Both the position numbers and the translations under genes were made by a program. Positions 9,041 to 18,458 of a stretch of DNA of 64,000 nucleotides are shown here, one piece after another. Source of the DNA: Archaeoglobales archaeon. Lineage in GTDB: Archaea; Halobacteriota; Archaeoglobi; Archaeoglobales; Archaeoglobaceae. The first letter of the stretch is position 1, and every line of letters begins with the position of its first letter. The stretch covers positions 21,103 to 85,102 of the forward strand of contig JASFYJ010000004.1 in assembly GCA_030055525.1 (NCBI GenBank). The letters are read 5' to 3'. The notes beneath the pieces were generated by a model, which did no database searches, was not told the DNA's origin, and worked only from the letters and a program-made list of their open reading frames with translations.

Positions 9041-11461
9041 TTATCCATAACCAGCAAACGGTTTTGCTGCAATCTTTGCTTTTTCTGAGCGTAACTTCTC
9101 TTCGAAACGTTCATAGAAGCTGAGCATTGATTCACTAACGCTTGGCTTGACTTTCTTCATTGCCTCAAGGAAATGCCTCATCTCTACCTTTTCTACGTTC
9201 AGGTTCTCCCTCATTGCAAGCATTACCGCTTCTCTGCATATGGCTTCAATGTCTGCACCAACATAGCCCTCAGTCATCTCGGAAAGTTCTTCCAGATCAA
9301 CGTCTTCGCTTAAAGGCATGTTCCTCGTGTGGATCTTGAATATTGCCAGTCTACTCTTTTTGTCGGGAGGTCTTACATAAACTAATCTGTCAAATCTTCC
9401 GGGCCTGAGTAGCGCTGGATCTAGTATGTCTGGCCTGTTTGTTGCTCCAATGACTATAACTCCTTGTAATTCCTCAAGGCCGTCCATCTCTGTCAGAAGC
9501 TGATTTAGTACTCTTTCAACAGCCCTACTGCCTTCTTCCAGTCCTCTAAACTGTGCTATTGCATCTATCTCGTCAAAAAAGATTATACATGGTGCTACTT
9601 GTCGTGCCTTCCTGAATATCTTTCTTACAGCCTTCTCGCTCTCTCCAAGCCATTTGCTTAACAACTCGCCGCCTTTAACGCTTATGAAGTTTGCATTAGT
9701 TTCATTTGCAACGGCTTTCGCTATAAGCGTTTTACCAGTCCCTGGGGGACCAAAAAGAAGGATACCTTTAGGAGGCCTTATCCCAAATTTCTTGAACTTC
9801 TCCGGATACTTTAAAGGCCACTCTACAGCTTCTATGACTTCCCTCTTAACATCTTCAAGCCCACCTATATCACTCCATCTTACCTTCGGAACCTCTACGA
9901 GTACTTCTCTCATAGCTGACGGTTCTATCTCTTTTAAAGCATCCATAAAGTCCTCCCAAGTCACTTTCATTGATTCTATGACATCCAGCGGAATTTCATC
10001 TGCTGTTAGATCTATCTGGGGCAGATACCTCCTTAAAGCCTTCATTGCAGCCTCTTTGCACAAAGCCTCGATATCTGCTCCAACAAAGCCATGTGTCTGG
10101 TCTGCAAGATGCCTCAACATCGCTTTAACTATGAAACTTTCAAGTTCAGGAATCATCTCTGGCCTCATCAAATTGTTTATTATCGCCCTAACTTCTTCCT
10201 CTTTTTCTGCAGACTTAACCTCGCCGTAAACGAATTTTAGATTGTCAAGTATTGTAGGCTCCTCAACATTCTTCATCATCTGCTCAAGGGCATCGAGAAC
10301 GAACTCTCTGCTGTATTTCGGCTCTAAAGGCATGTTCCTCGTGTGGATCTGAAAGATCTCGAATCTACCTTCCCTATCTGGAACACCTATCTCTATCTCT
10401 CTATCAAATCTACCCGGCCTTCTTAAGGCTGGATCTACGGCATCAATTCTGTTCGTAGCACCAATAACGATCACTTGTCCTCTTTCCTCCAGACCGTCCA
10501 TCAGAGTTAAAAGCTGGGCTACAACTCTTCTTTCAACCTCCCCAGTTACTTCCTCCCTTTTTGGAGCTATGGAGTCTATCTCATCTATGAATATTATCGA
10601 GGGTGCATTTTCCTTGGCCTCTTCAAATATCTCTCTCAACCTCTGCTCACTTTCTCCATAGAACTTGCTCATTATCTCTGGCCCGTTAATCGTGAAAAAG
10701 CTTGCTCCGATCTCATTTGCAACGGCTTTCGCTATAAGCGTTTTACCAGTTCCTGGGGGACCATAGAGGAGGACACCCTTTGGTGGCTCAATTCCAAGGC
10801 GTTGGAAAAGTTCAGGGTACCTTAGTGGCAGTTCTATTACTTCTCTGACCTTCTGGAGTTCTTCCTTAAGACCGCCAATGTCTTCATAAGTCACTCCAGC
10901 CTTACCTAACCTTTCAAAACCTTTAACTGGTCTATCTCTATATATGACCTTCGTACCTTCGTCTATAACAACAGCTCCCTTAGGTTCGGTCTTAACAGCG
11001 ACAAATACAATCGCCTGATTTTGATTCATGTAACTTCCAAATCCAGAGAACGCCGGAGCACCAACTAAAGGAACTAGATCTCCCTCTAAAACCGGTCTTT
11101 TTAGTAGTTGCTGCTTTAGATACTCCCCTATGTCGACTCCATATATCTTCAACTCCATCTTTTTAAGTGGAGCCAAAACGACTACTTTTGCTGGTACATA
11201 GTCTACTTTTCTAACTTTAACCAAATCTCCAACACCAACGCCAGCATTTTCTCTAGTAAATTTGTCGATTCTTATAACATTCTTTCCCCAATCTCTTTTT
11301 GGTGATCTCCAGACTTTCGCTACAGTCTTTCTCTTACCTTCAATCTCTACTACATCTCCTGGAGAGATCTGAAGCTTCATCATTGATTCAGGATCAAGTC
11401 TTACAATCCCTCTACCCGAGTCACTCGGATAAGCTTGATTGACCTTTAATGTCAACTCCAT
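9041..11461 (-). CDS. cdc48: CDC48/VCP-family AAA+ ATPase
   Basis: About 806 residues, a VAT/p97 homologue that unfolds proteins for the archaeal proteasome. Order: Cdc48 N-domain with double-psi barrel ([18 protein letters not shown]), D1 module ([28 protein letters not shown] arginine stretch RRPGRFDRE), then D2 (the same Walker [23 protein letters not shown]). D1 contains a longer than usual insert between its two lid helices (around residues 410-450). ATG 11461 is chosen because GGTGATGAG lies immediately upstream; the longer frame would add 26 atypical residues. D1 and D2 share near-identical DNA blocks (see findings). Convergent with fdhD and divergent from larC. Confidence 0.95.
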   Translation of the reverse strand: MELTLKVNQAYPSDSGRGIVRLDPESMMKLQISPGDVVEIEGKRKTVAKVWRSPKRDWGKNVIRIDKFTRENAGVGVGDLVKVRKVDYVPAKVVVLAPLKKMELKIYGVDIGEYLKQQLLKRPVLEGDLVPLVGAPAFSGFGSYMNQNQAIVFVAVKTEPKGAVVIDEGTKVIYRDRPVKGFERLGKAGVTYEDIGGLKEELQKVREVIELPLRYPELFQRLGIEPPKGVLLYGPPGTGKTLIAKAVANEIGASFFTINGPEIMSKFYGESEQRLREIFEEAKENAPSIIFIDEIDSIAPKREEVTGEVERRVVAQLLTLMDGLEERGQVIVIGATNRIDAVDPALRRPGRFDREIEIGVPDREGRFEIFQIHTRNMPLEPKYSREFVLDALEQMMKNVEEPTILDNLKFVYGEVKSAEKEEEVRAIINNLMRPEMIPELESFIVKAMLRHLADQTHGFVGADIEALCKEAAMKALRRYLPQIDLTADEIPLDVIESMKVTWEDFMDALKEIEPSAMREVLVEVPKVRWSDIGGLEDVKREVIEAVEWPLKYPEKFKKFGIRPPKGILLFGPPGTGKTLIAKAVANETNANFISVKGGELLSKWLGESEKAVRKIFRKARQVAPCIIFFDEIDAIAQFRGLEEGSRAVERVLNQLLTEMDGLEELQGVIVIGATNRPDILDPALLRPGRFDRLVYVRPPDKKSRLAIFKIHTRNMPLSEDVDLEELSEMTEGYVGADIEAICREAVMLAMRENLNVEKVEMRHFLEAMKKVKPSVSESMLSFYERFEEKLRSEKAKIAAKPFAGYG

Positions 11462-11514
11462 CTCATCACCTAAAGTATTTTTATTTTGGAGCAAAAAAGA
11501 CTTGTGGTGATACG

Positions 11515-12669
11515 ATGAAGATAGCGATATTCGACGCATTCAACGGAGCAAGCGGAAACATGATATTAGCATCTTTGCTGGAGATCTCAATCAGTGAAGA
11601 GGATTTGCGGAGAATCATAAAATCTTTGGGCTTGAAAATAGATTTTGAAATTAAAAAAGTTGAAAAAAAAGGGATCCAAGCGAACTACATAGATGTAAAA
11701 GAGGAGATCGTTGAAAGGGACTTTGAGGAGGTAGTAAAGATCCTGAAGTCTTCCGATCTAGATGATGCAGTAAAGAAGGACTCAATAAACATATTTTCAA
11801 TGCTATTTAACGCTGAAAAAAATATCCATGGAGATTGCAGTTTTCATGAAGTTGGTGGTGATGATGCTATCTTTGACGTGGTTTCTGCTGTTTTAGGAAT
11901 AAGAAGGTTGATAGTAGAAGGTTACAGATTTTACGCTACAACAATTAGAGTTGGTAGTGGTTTTACGAGTTTCTCTCATGGCAAGTATCCTGTACCAGCC
12001 CCAGCAACCTTGGAGATCCTTAAAAATTCAGAACTTGAGATCTGCTTTGGAGGAGATCTAGAACTTTTGACTCCTACAGGAGCATCTATTTTAAGCTATT
12101 ACTGCAAAAAATTGCCAAAAATCCCATTTACGGTAAAAAATGTTTCTTATGGAGCAGGAAAGTATGAAACCGAAGTTCCAAACGTTTTAAGGCTCATACT
12201 AGGTGAAACTACACAAGCAGATTCAGTAGTACTTCTTGAAACTAACATCGATGATGCAAGTGGAGAATTTATCGGCTATGCTGCCGAAAATTTACGTAAG
12301 CTTTCCGGAGTTCTTGATGTCTGGATTGTCCCAGCGTATGGAAAAAAATCAAGGCCAGTTTTCGAGATAAAGGTACTTACAAAAGAAGGTTTTGCTGAAG
12401 AAGCTGCAAAAAAGTTGATGGAACTAACGGGAACGCTTGGAGTAAGAATAATCTCCATAAATCACAGAATGGTCGCTGAAAGAGAGATTAGAACTGCAAA
12501 GATTAACTTCAAAGGTAAAAACTACGAAGTTCGTTACAAGATCTCACCAACAAGATGCAAGTTAGAATTTGAAGATTTATGCAAGATAGCTGAAGAGATG
12601 AACACTCCAATCTTTGAAGTGTATAAAATAATAACAAGAGAGGTGTACAATGCTGATCCAGAGCGGTAG
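11515..12669 (+). CDS. larC: LarC family nickel-insertion protein
   Basis: About 384 residues. LarC-type proteins use CTP and nickel to build the nickel-pincer nucleotide cofactor in bacteria with lactate racemase. Family motifs are present: the N-terminal [24 protein letters not shown]-like [25 protein letters not shown] and [10 protein letters not shown], and the C-terminal domain with [18 protein letters not shown] 11515 follows GGTGATACG. No larB or larE is seen in this window. In a nickel-rich organism (MCR, NiFe hydrogenase) the protein may serve another nickel enzyme. The 3' end overlaps radB by 20 bases. Confidence 0.88.
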   Translation: MKIAIFDAFNGASGNMILASLLEISISEEDLRRIIKSLGLKIDFEIKKVEKKGIQANYIDVKEEIVERDFEEVVKILKSSDLDDAVKKDSINIFSMLFNAEKNIHGDCSFHEVGGDDAIFDVVSAVLGIRRLIVEGYRFYATTIRVGSGFTSFSHGKYPVPAPATLEILKNSELEICFGGDLELLTPTGASILSYYCKKLPKIPFTVKNVSYGAGKYETEVPNVLRLILGETTQADSVVLLETNIDDASGEFIGYAAENLRKLSGVLDVWIVPAYGKKSRPVFEIKVLTKEGFAEEAAKKLMELTGTLGVRIISINHRMVAEREIRTAKINFKGKNYEVRYKISPTRCKLEFEDLCKIAEEMNTPIFEVYKIITREVYNADPER

Positions 12670-13303
12670 TAGATGTATAGATTCCCTACTTGGCGGAGGG
12701 GTTGAAAGTGGGACTATAACTCAATTCTATGGCCCGAGTGGTACAGGAAAGACAACCATATGCTTGATGCTAGCTAAAAATGCAGCATTGAACTACAAGG
12801 TCGCATATATCGACACCGAAGGCCTATCTGCAGAAAGAGTCAGACAGATATTTGGTAGCAAGGAACTTTTTGCAAATGTGTTCGTTTACGATGTGTTCGA
12901 TTTCAGACAGCAGAGTTCGGCAATAAAGGATGCTGAAAAATTATGCAAGGATGAAAATATAAAACTGATAATCGTAGACAGCTTCACAGCTTTATATAGA
13001 AGTGAGCTTGAAGATGAAAAACAGTTAAAAATAAAACGTATCCTCACTCAGCAACTCACTTTTCTTCTTGGCTTAGCAAGAAAGTACGATGTTGCAGTGG
13101 TTATAACGAATCAGATGTTTACAGATGTAAAGACCGGAGAGGAAAAACCTTTAGGAGGAACAAGTGTGGATCACCTATCTAAGGTTATAATATCTCTAGA
13201 AAGATATGGAAACAAAAGGTTAGCGAGACTAATAAAGCACAGATGGTTGCCGGAAGGTACCAGCTGTGAGTTTTCGATTACAAATAGAGGGATAGAACCT
13301 TAA
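12650..13303 (+). CDS. radB: DNA repair and recombination protein RadB
   Basis: A 217-residue RadA paralogue found in euryarchaea, thought to act as a recombination mediator. It has only the RecA core: Walker [13 protein letters not shown] near residue 30, YIDTEGLS, Walker [13 protein letters not shown], and [10 protein letters not shown] with [13 protein letters not shown]. There is no N-terminal helix-hairpin-helix domain, which separates it from RadA. AGGTGT lies just ahead of the start, and the gene overlaps larC. It is convergent with pth2 (4-base overlap). Confidence 0.93.
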   Translation: MLIQSGSRCIDSLLGGGVESGTITQFYGPSGTGKTTICLMLAKNAALNYKVAYIDTEGLSAERVRQIFGSKELFANVFVYDVFDFRQQSSAIKDAEKLCKDENIKLIIVDSFTALYRSELEDEKQLKIKRILTQQLTFLLGLARKYDVAVVITNQMFTDVKTGEEKPLGGTSVDHLSKVIISLERYGNKRLARLIKHRWLPEGTSCEFSITNRGIEP

Positions 13304-13662
13304 AGTAGCGGCAAATTGCCAGTTACCTTGTCTATCTTCTTATCCTCATCCGGTCCAATAACTATAGCTGTTACAGTGCCGGGAGGGATCTCTGTAAATC
13401 CAGCATCAACCACGATATCTGTTCTCAATCCTAAAGACTCCGCCTTCCTTTTTAAAGATAGGAGATCCTCCAACGATTTAACTTTAACAACGATCTTTTT
13501 TTGTCCTTCTCGAAGCCATCTCTCCCTAATGTCCTCTCTAGCCTTCAAAAATCCTAAAACTGCTGCGTGTGCAACTTGAACTGCCAATTTGCCCTTAGAC
13601 AAATTCAAATCTTCTCTTACCACAATTACCTGCTTCAATTCAATATTCTTCTCCAAAACCAT
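13300..13662 (-). CDS. pth2: Peptidyl-tRNA hydrolase, Pth2 type
   Basis: A 120-residue archaeal/eukaryotic-type peptidyl-tRNA hydrolase, which releases peptides from stalled peptidyl-tRNA. Family motifs: [25 protein letters not shown] (near residue 11), [26 protein letters not shown] and VTGNLPLL at the C-terminus. Its start overlaps the end of the small upstream gene, so the two are likely co-transcribed. Length is normal for the family. Confidence 0.94.
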   Translation of the reverse strand: MVLEKNIELKQVIVVREDLNLSKGKLAVQVAHAAVLGFLKAREDIRERWLREGQKKIVVKVKSLEDLLSLKRKAESLGLRTDIVVDAGFTEIPPGTVTAIVIGPDEDKKIDKVTGNLPLL

Positions 13663-13909
13663 AACTTTTCAGCTCTTGAATGCTAACTGGCTTTGATTTT
13701 TCCTCAATCCACTTTTTACCTACCTCTAAAGCTACATTTTCGTCGAAATCTGAAACTACGATCTTATCGAGTTCAACTTTCTGGATGCAATCTTTTGGAA
13801 TTCCTATGAAATCTGCCCCAACTTTTACAATCAAGTAGTTTTTGTAGATGTCTATACTCTCTCCAAAGCTTTTTCCGTTTTTAAAGACGAATTTACATAT
13901 CAAATCCAT
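13640..13909 (-). CDS. Small uncharacterised protein upstream of pth2
   Basis: About 89 residues from ATG 13909 ([16 protein letters not shown]); a longer non-ATG start would add 12 residues. The composition is acidic and lysine-rich, with a likely beta-rich N-terminal half ([18 protein letters not shown]) and a helical end. It overlaps pth2 by 23 bases, so co-translation is likely. It resembles small archaeal proteins of DUF5749 type, but I cannot confirm this. No catalytic motif is visible. Confidence 0.7.
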   Translation of the reverse strand: MDLICKFVFKNGKSFGESIDIYKNYLIVKVGADFIGIPKDCIQKVELDKIVVSDFDENVALEVGKKWIEEKSKPVSIQELKSYGFGEEY

Positions 13910-13990
13910 GATGAAAGTTTTCTTCAGCTTAAAAAGATTTGCCAAGATGCATGCGGTAGAGTTATATACTCAGCCTTATTGCTCAAAAAC

Positions 13991-14146
13991 ATGGCGAGGT
14001 TCCCAGAAGCTGAGGCTAGATTGTTCAACGTTAAAATATGCATGAGATGCAACGCTCGAAACCCAATGAAAGCGGAAGTTTGCAGGAAATGTGGATATAG
14101 AGGACTCAGACCTAAATCTAAGGAACGAAAGGGCAAGGGTAAGTAA
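13991..14146 (+). CDS. rpl40e: 50S ribosomal protein L40e
   Basis: A 51-residue ribosomal protein. It begins [12 protein letters not shown] and has the zinc-binding pattern [19 protein letters not shown], followed by a basic tail [14 protein letters not shown]. The gap and length match archaeal L40e, a protein often missed because of its size. It is transcribed divergently from the small gene at 13640-13909; a TATA-like GAGTTATATACTC lies at about 13960-13972, which would give a leaderless or nearly leaderless mRNA. Confidence 0.93.
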   Translation: MARFPEAEARLFNVKICMRCNARNPMKAEVCRKCGYRGLRPKSKERKGKGK

Positions 14147-14247
14147 ACTCAGAATTTTTAAGCTTCGACCTTTTTTCAAAAAAGTTGCAGCAGGAAAATA
14201 AAAACTTTTAAATCTAAATTTTAAATTAGTTCCAATACTATCTCGGA

Positions 14248-14508
14248 TCACTTGGGGCTTTCTTTGTACGCATTCAAAACAGCATTCACTATTTTCTCTC
14301 TTGCTTCTTTACTTGTCGGGTGGAAAACATCCTGGAAATTGCCATCCTTTCCCTTCTTTCCAGGCATACTTACCCAAAGGCCCTTCTCTCCTTCCATAAC
14401 TTTTATTCCCTTAACAACAAACTCGTTGTCCAAACTCACAGATGCATATGCCTTCACAGCCCCTTTCCCACTCACCTTATATATTCTCACTTCCGTAATT
14501 TCCGCCAA
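14248..14508 (-). CDS. SpoVG family protein
   Basis: An 86-residue SpoVG-type protein. The family pattern is clear: ITEVRIYKVSGKGAVKAYASVSLDNEFVVKGIKVMEG, then GLWVSMPGKKGKDGNFQDVFHPTSKEAREKI. Bacterial SpoVG binds nucleic acids and modulates gene expression; its archaeal role is unknown. GGAGGAGGATTAGATTT, spaced upstream of ATG 14508, is a strong ribosome-binding site. A stand-alone gene next to tRNA-Gln. Confidence 0.85.
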   Translation of the reverse strand: MAEITEVRIYKVSGKGAVKAYASVSLDNEFVVKGIKVMEGEKGLWVSMPGKKGKDGNFQDVFHPTSKEAREKIVNAVLNAYKESPK

Positions 14509-14611
14509 ATCTAATCCTCCTCCTTTTTAGATTTTTCAGCCTTTGGTCTAGCGAATATTTAAGCCTTTCTAAACACCGAAAATTGAAAATATTGAATTGA
14601 AAAATAAAATT

Positions 14612-14684
14612 TAGCCCCGCGGGGATTCGAACCCCGGTCGCGGGCTCCAAAGGCCCGCATGATTGACCGCTACACCACGGGGCT
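14612..14684 (-). tRNA. tRNA-Gln (anticodon UUG)
   Basis: The minus strand folds into a full cloverleaf: acceptor AGCCCCG/CGGGGCU, anticodon stem CGGGC/GCCCG around loop CUUUGGA, and T-stem CGGGG/CCCCG around UUCGAAU. The anticodon UUG is at 14650-14648, giving glutamine. The discriminator is A at 14612, and CCA is not encoded. No intron is visible. Archaea normally charge this tRNA with Glu and amidate it with GatDE. Confidence 0.95.
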
Positions 14685-14756
14685 GACAATTAATTTTGCA
14701 ACCATCTGTTAAAAAACTTAGCGCAAAATTTTTTCTTATGCACGAACACAAATTTT

Positions 14757-15593
14757 ATGCTCTATCTTGGCCTCATAGGTTATCCGGTAAAACACTCTGT
14801 ATCTCCGGAGATGCATAATGCTGCATTAAAAAAAGCTGGAGTCGATGCTATCTATCTAGCGTTTGAAGTCAGGCCAGATCAGTTGGAGGATGCGATAAAA
14901 GGCGCAAAAGCCCTCGGTTTTCTTGGACTTAACGTAACCTTACCTTACAAAGAAGAGATACTAAATTTTGTTAAAGCTGTCGGAGATGCTTCAAAGATAA
15001 ACGCAGCCAACACGTTAGACTTGAGAAATATGCTCGGATACAATACCGACGTTTTTGGAGTGGAAGAGGCTTTCAAGAACGCTGGTGTTATTATAGAGGG
15101 AAAGAAAGCTCTTGTAGTTGGAAGTGGCGGAGCTGGTAAAGCTTGTGCTTATGCTCTACTAAAGAACGGTGCAGAGGTAATTTTAACGAACAGGACTGTG
15201 CAGAGGGGGATAGAAACAGCAGAAATTCTAAGAAGATACGGTTTTTGTATATTTCATCACTACGAAAAGCTCGAAGAGCTTGAGGGAAAGCTAGACATAA
15301 TTGTAAATGCTACAACACTCGGCATGGTGGGATTTGAAAACAAAATTCCCGTACCTGAGAGTATTCTAAATGATGTCGTTGTCTTTGATACAGTCTACAA
15401 CCCAATTGAAACTCCTCTTATCTCTTTAGCAAAAAAGATGGGATGTAAAGTGATCAACGGAGTTGAAATGCTTGTATACCAAGGCGCGAAGGCTTTCGAA
15501 ATTTGGACTGGCTTAAAGCCGGATGTGGATTTAATGCGGGAGGTAGCCATTAAATCCATTACAAAAAGTTATAAAACTTTCCAAAATTCTTAA
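14757..15593 (+). CDS. aroE: Shikimate dehydrogenase
   Basis: A 278-residue AroE, reducing 3-dehydroshikimate with NADPH in aromatic amino acid synthesis. Substrate-binding motifs GYPVKHSVSPEMHNAAL (with SxS) and NVTLPYKEEI hold the catalytic Lys and partner residues; the nucleotide fold has VGSGGAGKACAYAL, the NRT motif after the next strand, and NATTLGM. It ends with GVEMLVYQGAKAFEIWTG. The start is near-leaderless: no ribosome-binding site, with an AT-rich stretch about 25 bases upstream. trxB-like begins 5 bases after it. Confidence 0.95.
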   Translation: MLYLGLIGYPVKHSVSPEMHNAALKKAGVDAIYLAFEVRPDQLEDAIKGAKALGFLGLNVTLPYKEEILNFVKAVGDASKINAANTLDLRNMLGYNTDVFGVEEAFKNAGVIIEGKKALVVGSGGAGKACAYALLKNGAEVILTNRTVQRGIETAEILRRYGFCIFHHYEKLEELEGKLDIIVNATTLGMVGFENKIPVPESILNDVVVFDTVYNPIETPLISLAKKMGCKVINGVEMLVYQGAKAFEIWTGLKPDVDLMREVAIKSITKSYKTFQNS

Positions 15594-15597
15594 ACTC

Positions 15598-16503
15598 ATG
15601 TACGATGTAATAATTATCGGCGCCGGTCCTGCTGGCTGTAGTGCTGCCCTGTACTCAGCAAGATATGGACTCAAAACAGCATTTTTTGAAGCTTTAGAAC
15701 CGGTATCTCAATTATCTCTAGCTGCAAAAATAGAGAACTACCCAGGCTTTGAAGGGAGAGGAATGGAGCTACTGGATAAAATGAAAGAACAGGCAATTAG
15801 AGCTGGAGCAGAGTGGAAATTTGAAAAAGTTGAAAAAATAAGAAAGGAAGGAGAGATTTTTGTAGTTGTATCTGAGAACGGAGAATATAGGTCAAAGACG
15901 ATAATAATCGCAACGGGTGGAAAACACAGAGAGGCGGGAATAGATGGAGAAAAAACTTTTTTAGGTAGAGGGGTAAGCTACTGCGCTACATGTGATGGTA
16001 GGTTTTTTGTTGGTAAGAACGTGGTAGTTTTTGGAAGTGGAAAGGAGGCTGTGGAGGATGCGATATATCTACACGATATAGGCTGCAAAGTGGTATTAAT
16101 AGCTAGAACAAACGATTTGAGAGCTGAAAAAGCTTTGATAGATGAGATAAAAAAAAGAGATATCAAAGTTCTCACAGCGACGAATGTTAAGAGGATCGTT
16201 GGAACTGAAAAAGTAGAGAAATTGATTTTGTATGATAGAAAAGCTAAAACGGAATTTGAAATCTCTGCAGATGGTATATTCATTTTGCTAGGAATTAGAC
16301 CTGCAACAGACATCGTATCTGAGATCGGAGTTGAAAGAGATAGTTTTGGATACATAAAAGTTGACAAAGAACAGAAAACCAATATTCCAGGTGTTTTTGC
16401 TGCCGGTGATTGCTGCGATAATCCACTAAAACAGGTCATTACCGCATGCGGAGATGGAGCTCTAGCAGCTTATTCGGCATACAGATACCTTAATAAAGCT
16501 TGA
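15598..16503 (+). CDS. trxB: Thioredoxin reductase-like FAD/NAD(P) disulfide reductase
   Basis: A 301-residue low-molecular-weight thioredoxin reductase. FAD-binding IIGAGPAGCSAALYSARYG is at residue 5; the redox-active CATC in GVSYCATCDGRFF is near residue 127; the NAD(P) motif VFGSGKEAVEDA follows; and the FAD-closing motif reads GVFAAGDCCDNPLKQ. The NAD(P) loop lacks the usual HRR-type arginine pair (VVLIARTNDLRAE), so the electron donor may differ from NADPH, as reported for some archaeal enzymes. It lies directly after aroE and its end overlaps the convergent ADP-ribosylglycohydrolase gene. Confidence 0.9.
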   Translation: MYDVIIIGAGPAGCSAALYSARYGLKTAFFEALEPVSQLSLAAKIENYPGFEGRGMELLDKMKEQAIRAGAEWKFEKVEKIRKEGEIFVVVSENGEYRSKTIIIATGGKHREAGIDGEKTFLGRGVSYCATCDGRFFVGKNVVVFGSGKEAVEDAIYLHDIGCKVVLIARTNDLRAEKALIDEIKKRDIKVLTATNVKRIVGTEKVEKLILYDRKAKTEFEISADGIFILLGIRPATDIVSEIGVERDSFGYIKVDKEQKTNIPGVFAAGDCCDNPLKQVITACGDGALAAYSAYRYLNKA

Positions 16504-17407
16504 TTATTTTTTCGTAGAGCTTGTAAAGTTCTTCCGCAACATCGAGAAGTCTATCAACGTCCTTTAGTCCTTCTAGCCACCTACTAGGAACTTCAAAACC
16601 GGCAGAACCTTTTAAAGATCCGCTAATAGCTGCTATCGAGTCTGTATCTCCTCCACAGTTTGCTGCAAGCTTTACAGATTCTTCAAAGTTTTTTCCGGCA
16701 AAAAAACAATAAAAAGCCATAGGAACTGAATCGAAAGAAGAAATGGAATTACCGATCTTTCCAACTGCAAAATCTACGTCTTTATCTGAGATCTCATAAG
16801 CATATTCAATTTTTTCTGCTACAAGCGGATCATACCCGACGACCCTTTTACTTACTTCTTCAACCAATTCATCCAAGCTGAATCCACGAATATTGCAAGC
16901 TACTGCAACAGCTACTGCAACAGCAGCTCCAATGGCGGAATAATTTCTATGTGTTACTATCGCAGAAAGCTCGGCATATTTTTCTACTAGATCTAAACTA
17001 AAACTGTAGACTAAACCTACAGGAGTTACCCTCATCGCAGCTCCGCAACTATCACTGTCAATCCCAGATTTACTCCAAGGAATTCCGTTGATCAGATTGT
17101 AAATGGCTCTTCTTGTTGTAGGGCCAACCCTCTTACTTGTCGTCTCAAAGTACCATCTTTTCAGCCTATCGGCAAAATCTTCAGGATCGAAATAAATCGT
17201 GTTCAATATAGATTCTGCAAGTATAAGCATCTGTTCTGTATCGTCGGTCCATTCTCCAGCCTTGAGATCTCCGTATGGAGAGGGAATATAATCTTCTATG
17301 CATCCATATATGTTTTTTATCTGTTCTCTTGTCATACCCTCAGCCGGCATTCCAAGAGCATCGCCTACAGCCAAGCCAACGATCGAGTTCCTGAAATTTT
17401 TAAGCAT
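16490..17407 (-). CDS. ADP-ribosylglycohydrolase family protein
   Basis: About 305 residues, a DraG-like hydrolase that removes ADP-ribose from proteins or small molecules. Metal-binding motifs: GLAVGDALGMPAEG near residue 10, GEWTDDTEQMLILAES with the TDDT triad, and NCGGDTDSIAAISGSL near the C-terminus, which supplies further Asp ligands. ATG 17407 is used; a GTG nine bases earlier is possible. No DraT or nitrogenase gene is close, so a role in nitrogenase control is unproven. Confidence 0.88.
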   Translation of the reverse strand: MLKNFRNSIVGLAVGDALGMPAEGMTREQIKNIYGCIEDYIPSPYGDLKAGEWTDDTEQMLILAESILNTIYFDPEDFADRLKRWYFETTSKRVGPTTRRAIYNLINGIPWSKSGIDSDSCGAAMRVTPVGLVYSFSLDLVEKYAELSAIVTHRNYSAIGAAVAVAVAVACNIRGFSLDELVEEVSKRVVGYDPLVAEKIEYAYEISDKDVDFAVGKIGNSISSFDSVPMAFYCFFAGKNFEESVKLAANCGGDTDSIAAISGSLKGSAGFEVPSRWLEGLKDVDRLLDVAEELYKLYEKIIKLY

Positions 17408-17465
17408 CGTCGACACTGCATGAATAGATCGATTAGTTTTTAAAAATTTACACCGTTGGTGATCT

Positions 17466-18458
17466 ATGAAGGTAGTTTTGCTTGCAGGTGGATATGCAAC
17501 AAGACTTTGGCCGATAACAAAAAACAGAGCAAAACCACTGTTACCTTTAGGCAGGCAAAAGATAATAGACTTCGTTTATGAAAAAGCCAAAGGATTTGGA
17601 GAAATTTTAATTTCCACAAACAAAAGGTTTGAAGATGATTTTAGAAACTGGGCAAAGGAGAAAGATGTCAAGATTGTAGCAGAGAATACAAGAAGCGAAG
17701 AGGAGAAGCTCGGAGCAGTGAGAGCACTTGCTTACGTTACAGAAGATATCGAAGATGATGTATTTGTAATCGCTGCTGATAACGTATTCGATTTCGATTT
17801 AGAAAAGATGGTAGATCTCTTCAAAAAAAGTCGTGAAGTTGTAGTTGCACTCTACGATGTTGGTGATCTGGAAATGGCTAAAAGATATGGTGTAGCAGAG
17901 GTTAGCGGAGAAAAAATTGTAAATTTTGAAGAAAAACCTCCGCATCCGAAATCTTCACTTATAGGAGTTGCGATATATTTACTACCTCAGGATACTTTAA
18001 GCGATCTTCAAGAGTATGTTGAAAGTAACAGGAAAAAAGACAATCTGGGAGATTTTATTGCCTACCTCTGCAAGAAAAGAGAAGTACTTGCCTGCACTTT
18101 TAATGGAAACTGGTATGATATTGGTACTCCAGACTCATATCTCGAAGCTCTGAAAACCTACATGAGCAACTACATAGCAAAAGATGTCGAAATCAGCAGG
18201 GCTTCGAAGATAATTGAGCCAGTTGTGATAGAAAGTGGTGTAAAGATAAGTGGAAGATCAATAATTGGGCCATACACGTACATAGCATCCAATTGTGTTA
18301 TAGAATCGTGCGATATAAGCGAGAGCGTTATTTTTGAGAGAAATGTAATGAGCAGAACCAAACTCCTAAGATGTTTGGTTGATGATGCATGCGAGATAAG
18401 AAATATTGAACTTAGCAGTTCAATAATAGGTGGACACGCTAAGATTCAGAGAGGATGA
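17466..18458 (+). CDS. Sugar-1-phosphate nucleotidyltransferase
   Basis: A 330-residue nucleotidyltransferase of the RmlA/GlmU/GCD1 group that joins a sugar-1-phosphate to an NTP. The N-terminal motif LLAGGYATRLWPITKNRAKPL is the classic nucleotide loop (G-x-G-T-R with a final K). DNVFDF holds the metal-binding Asp, and NFEEKP and NWYDIGTPDSYLEA are typical. Residues 240-330 form a left-handed beta-helix of isoleucine/valine hexapeptides (VVIESGVKISGRSIIGPYTY). GGTGATCT precedes the start. Exact sugar unknown; glucose or mannose are candidates. Its end overlaps the next gene by 4 bases. Confidence 0.88.
   Translation: MKVVLLAGGYATRLWPITKNRAKPLLPLGRQKIIDFVYEKAKGFGEILISTNKRFEDDFRNWAKEKDVKIVAENTRSEEEKLGAVRALAYVTEDIEDDVFVIAADNVFDFDLEKMVDLFKKSREVVVALYDVGDLEMAKRYGVAEVSGEKIVNFEEKPPHPKSSLIGVAIYLLPQDTLSDLQEYVESNRKKDNLGDFIAYLCKKREVLACTFNGNWYDIGTPDSYLEALKTYMSNYIAKDVEISRASKIIEPVVIESGVKISGRSIIGPYTYIASNCVIESCDISESVIFERNVMSRTKLLRCLVDDACEIRNIELSSSIIGGHAKIQRG

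Noticed and set aside
9654-10229. 191-codon plus-strand frame inside cdc48
   Set aside because: It is the antisense shadow of the strongly conserved AAA modules and has no homology pattern of its own.
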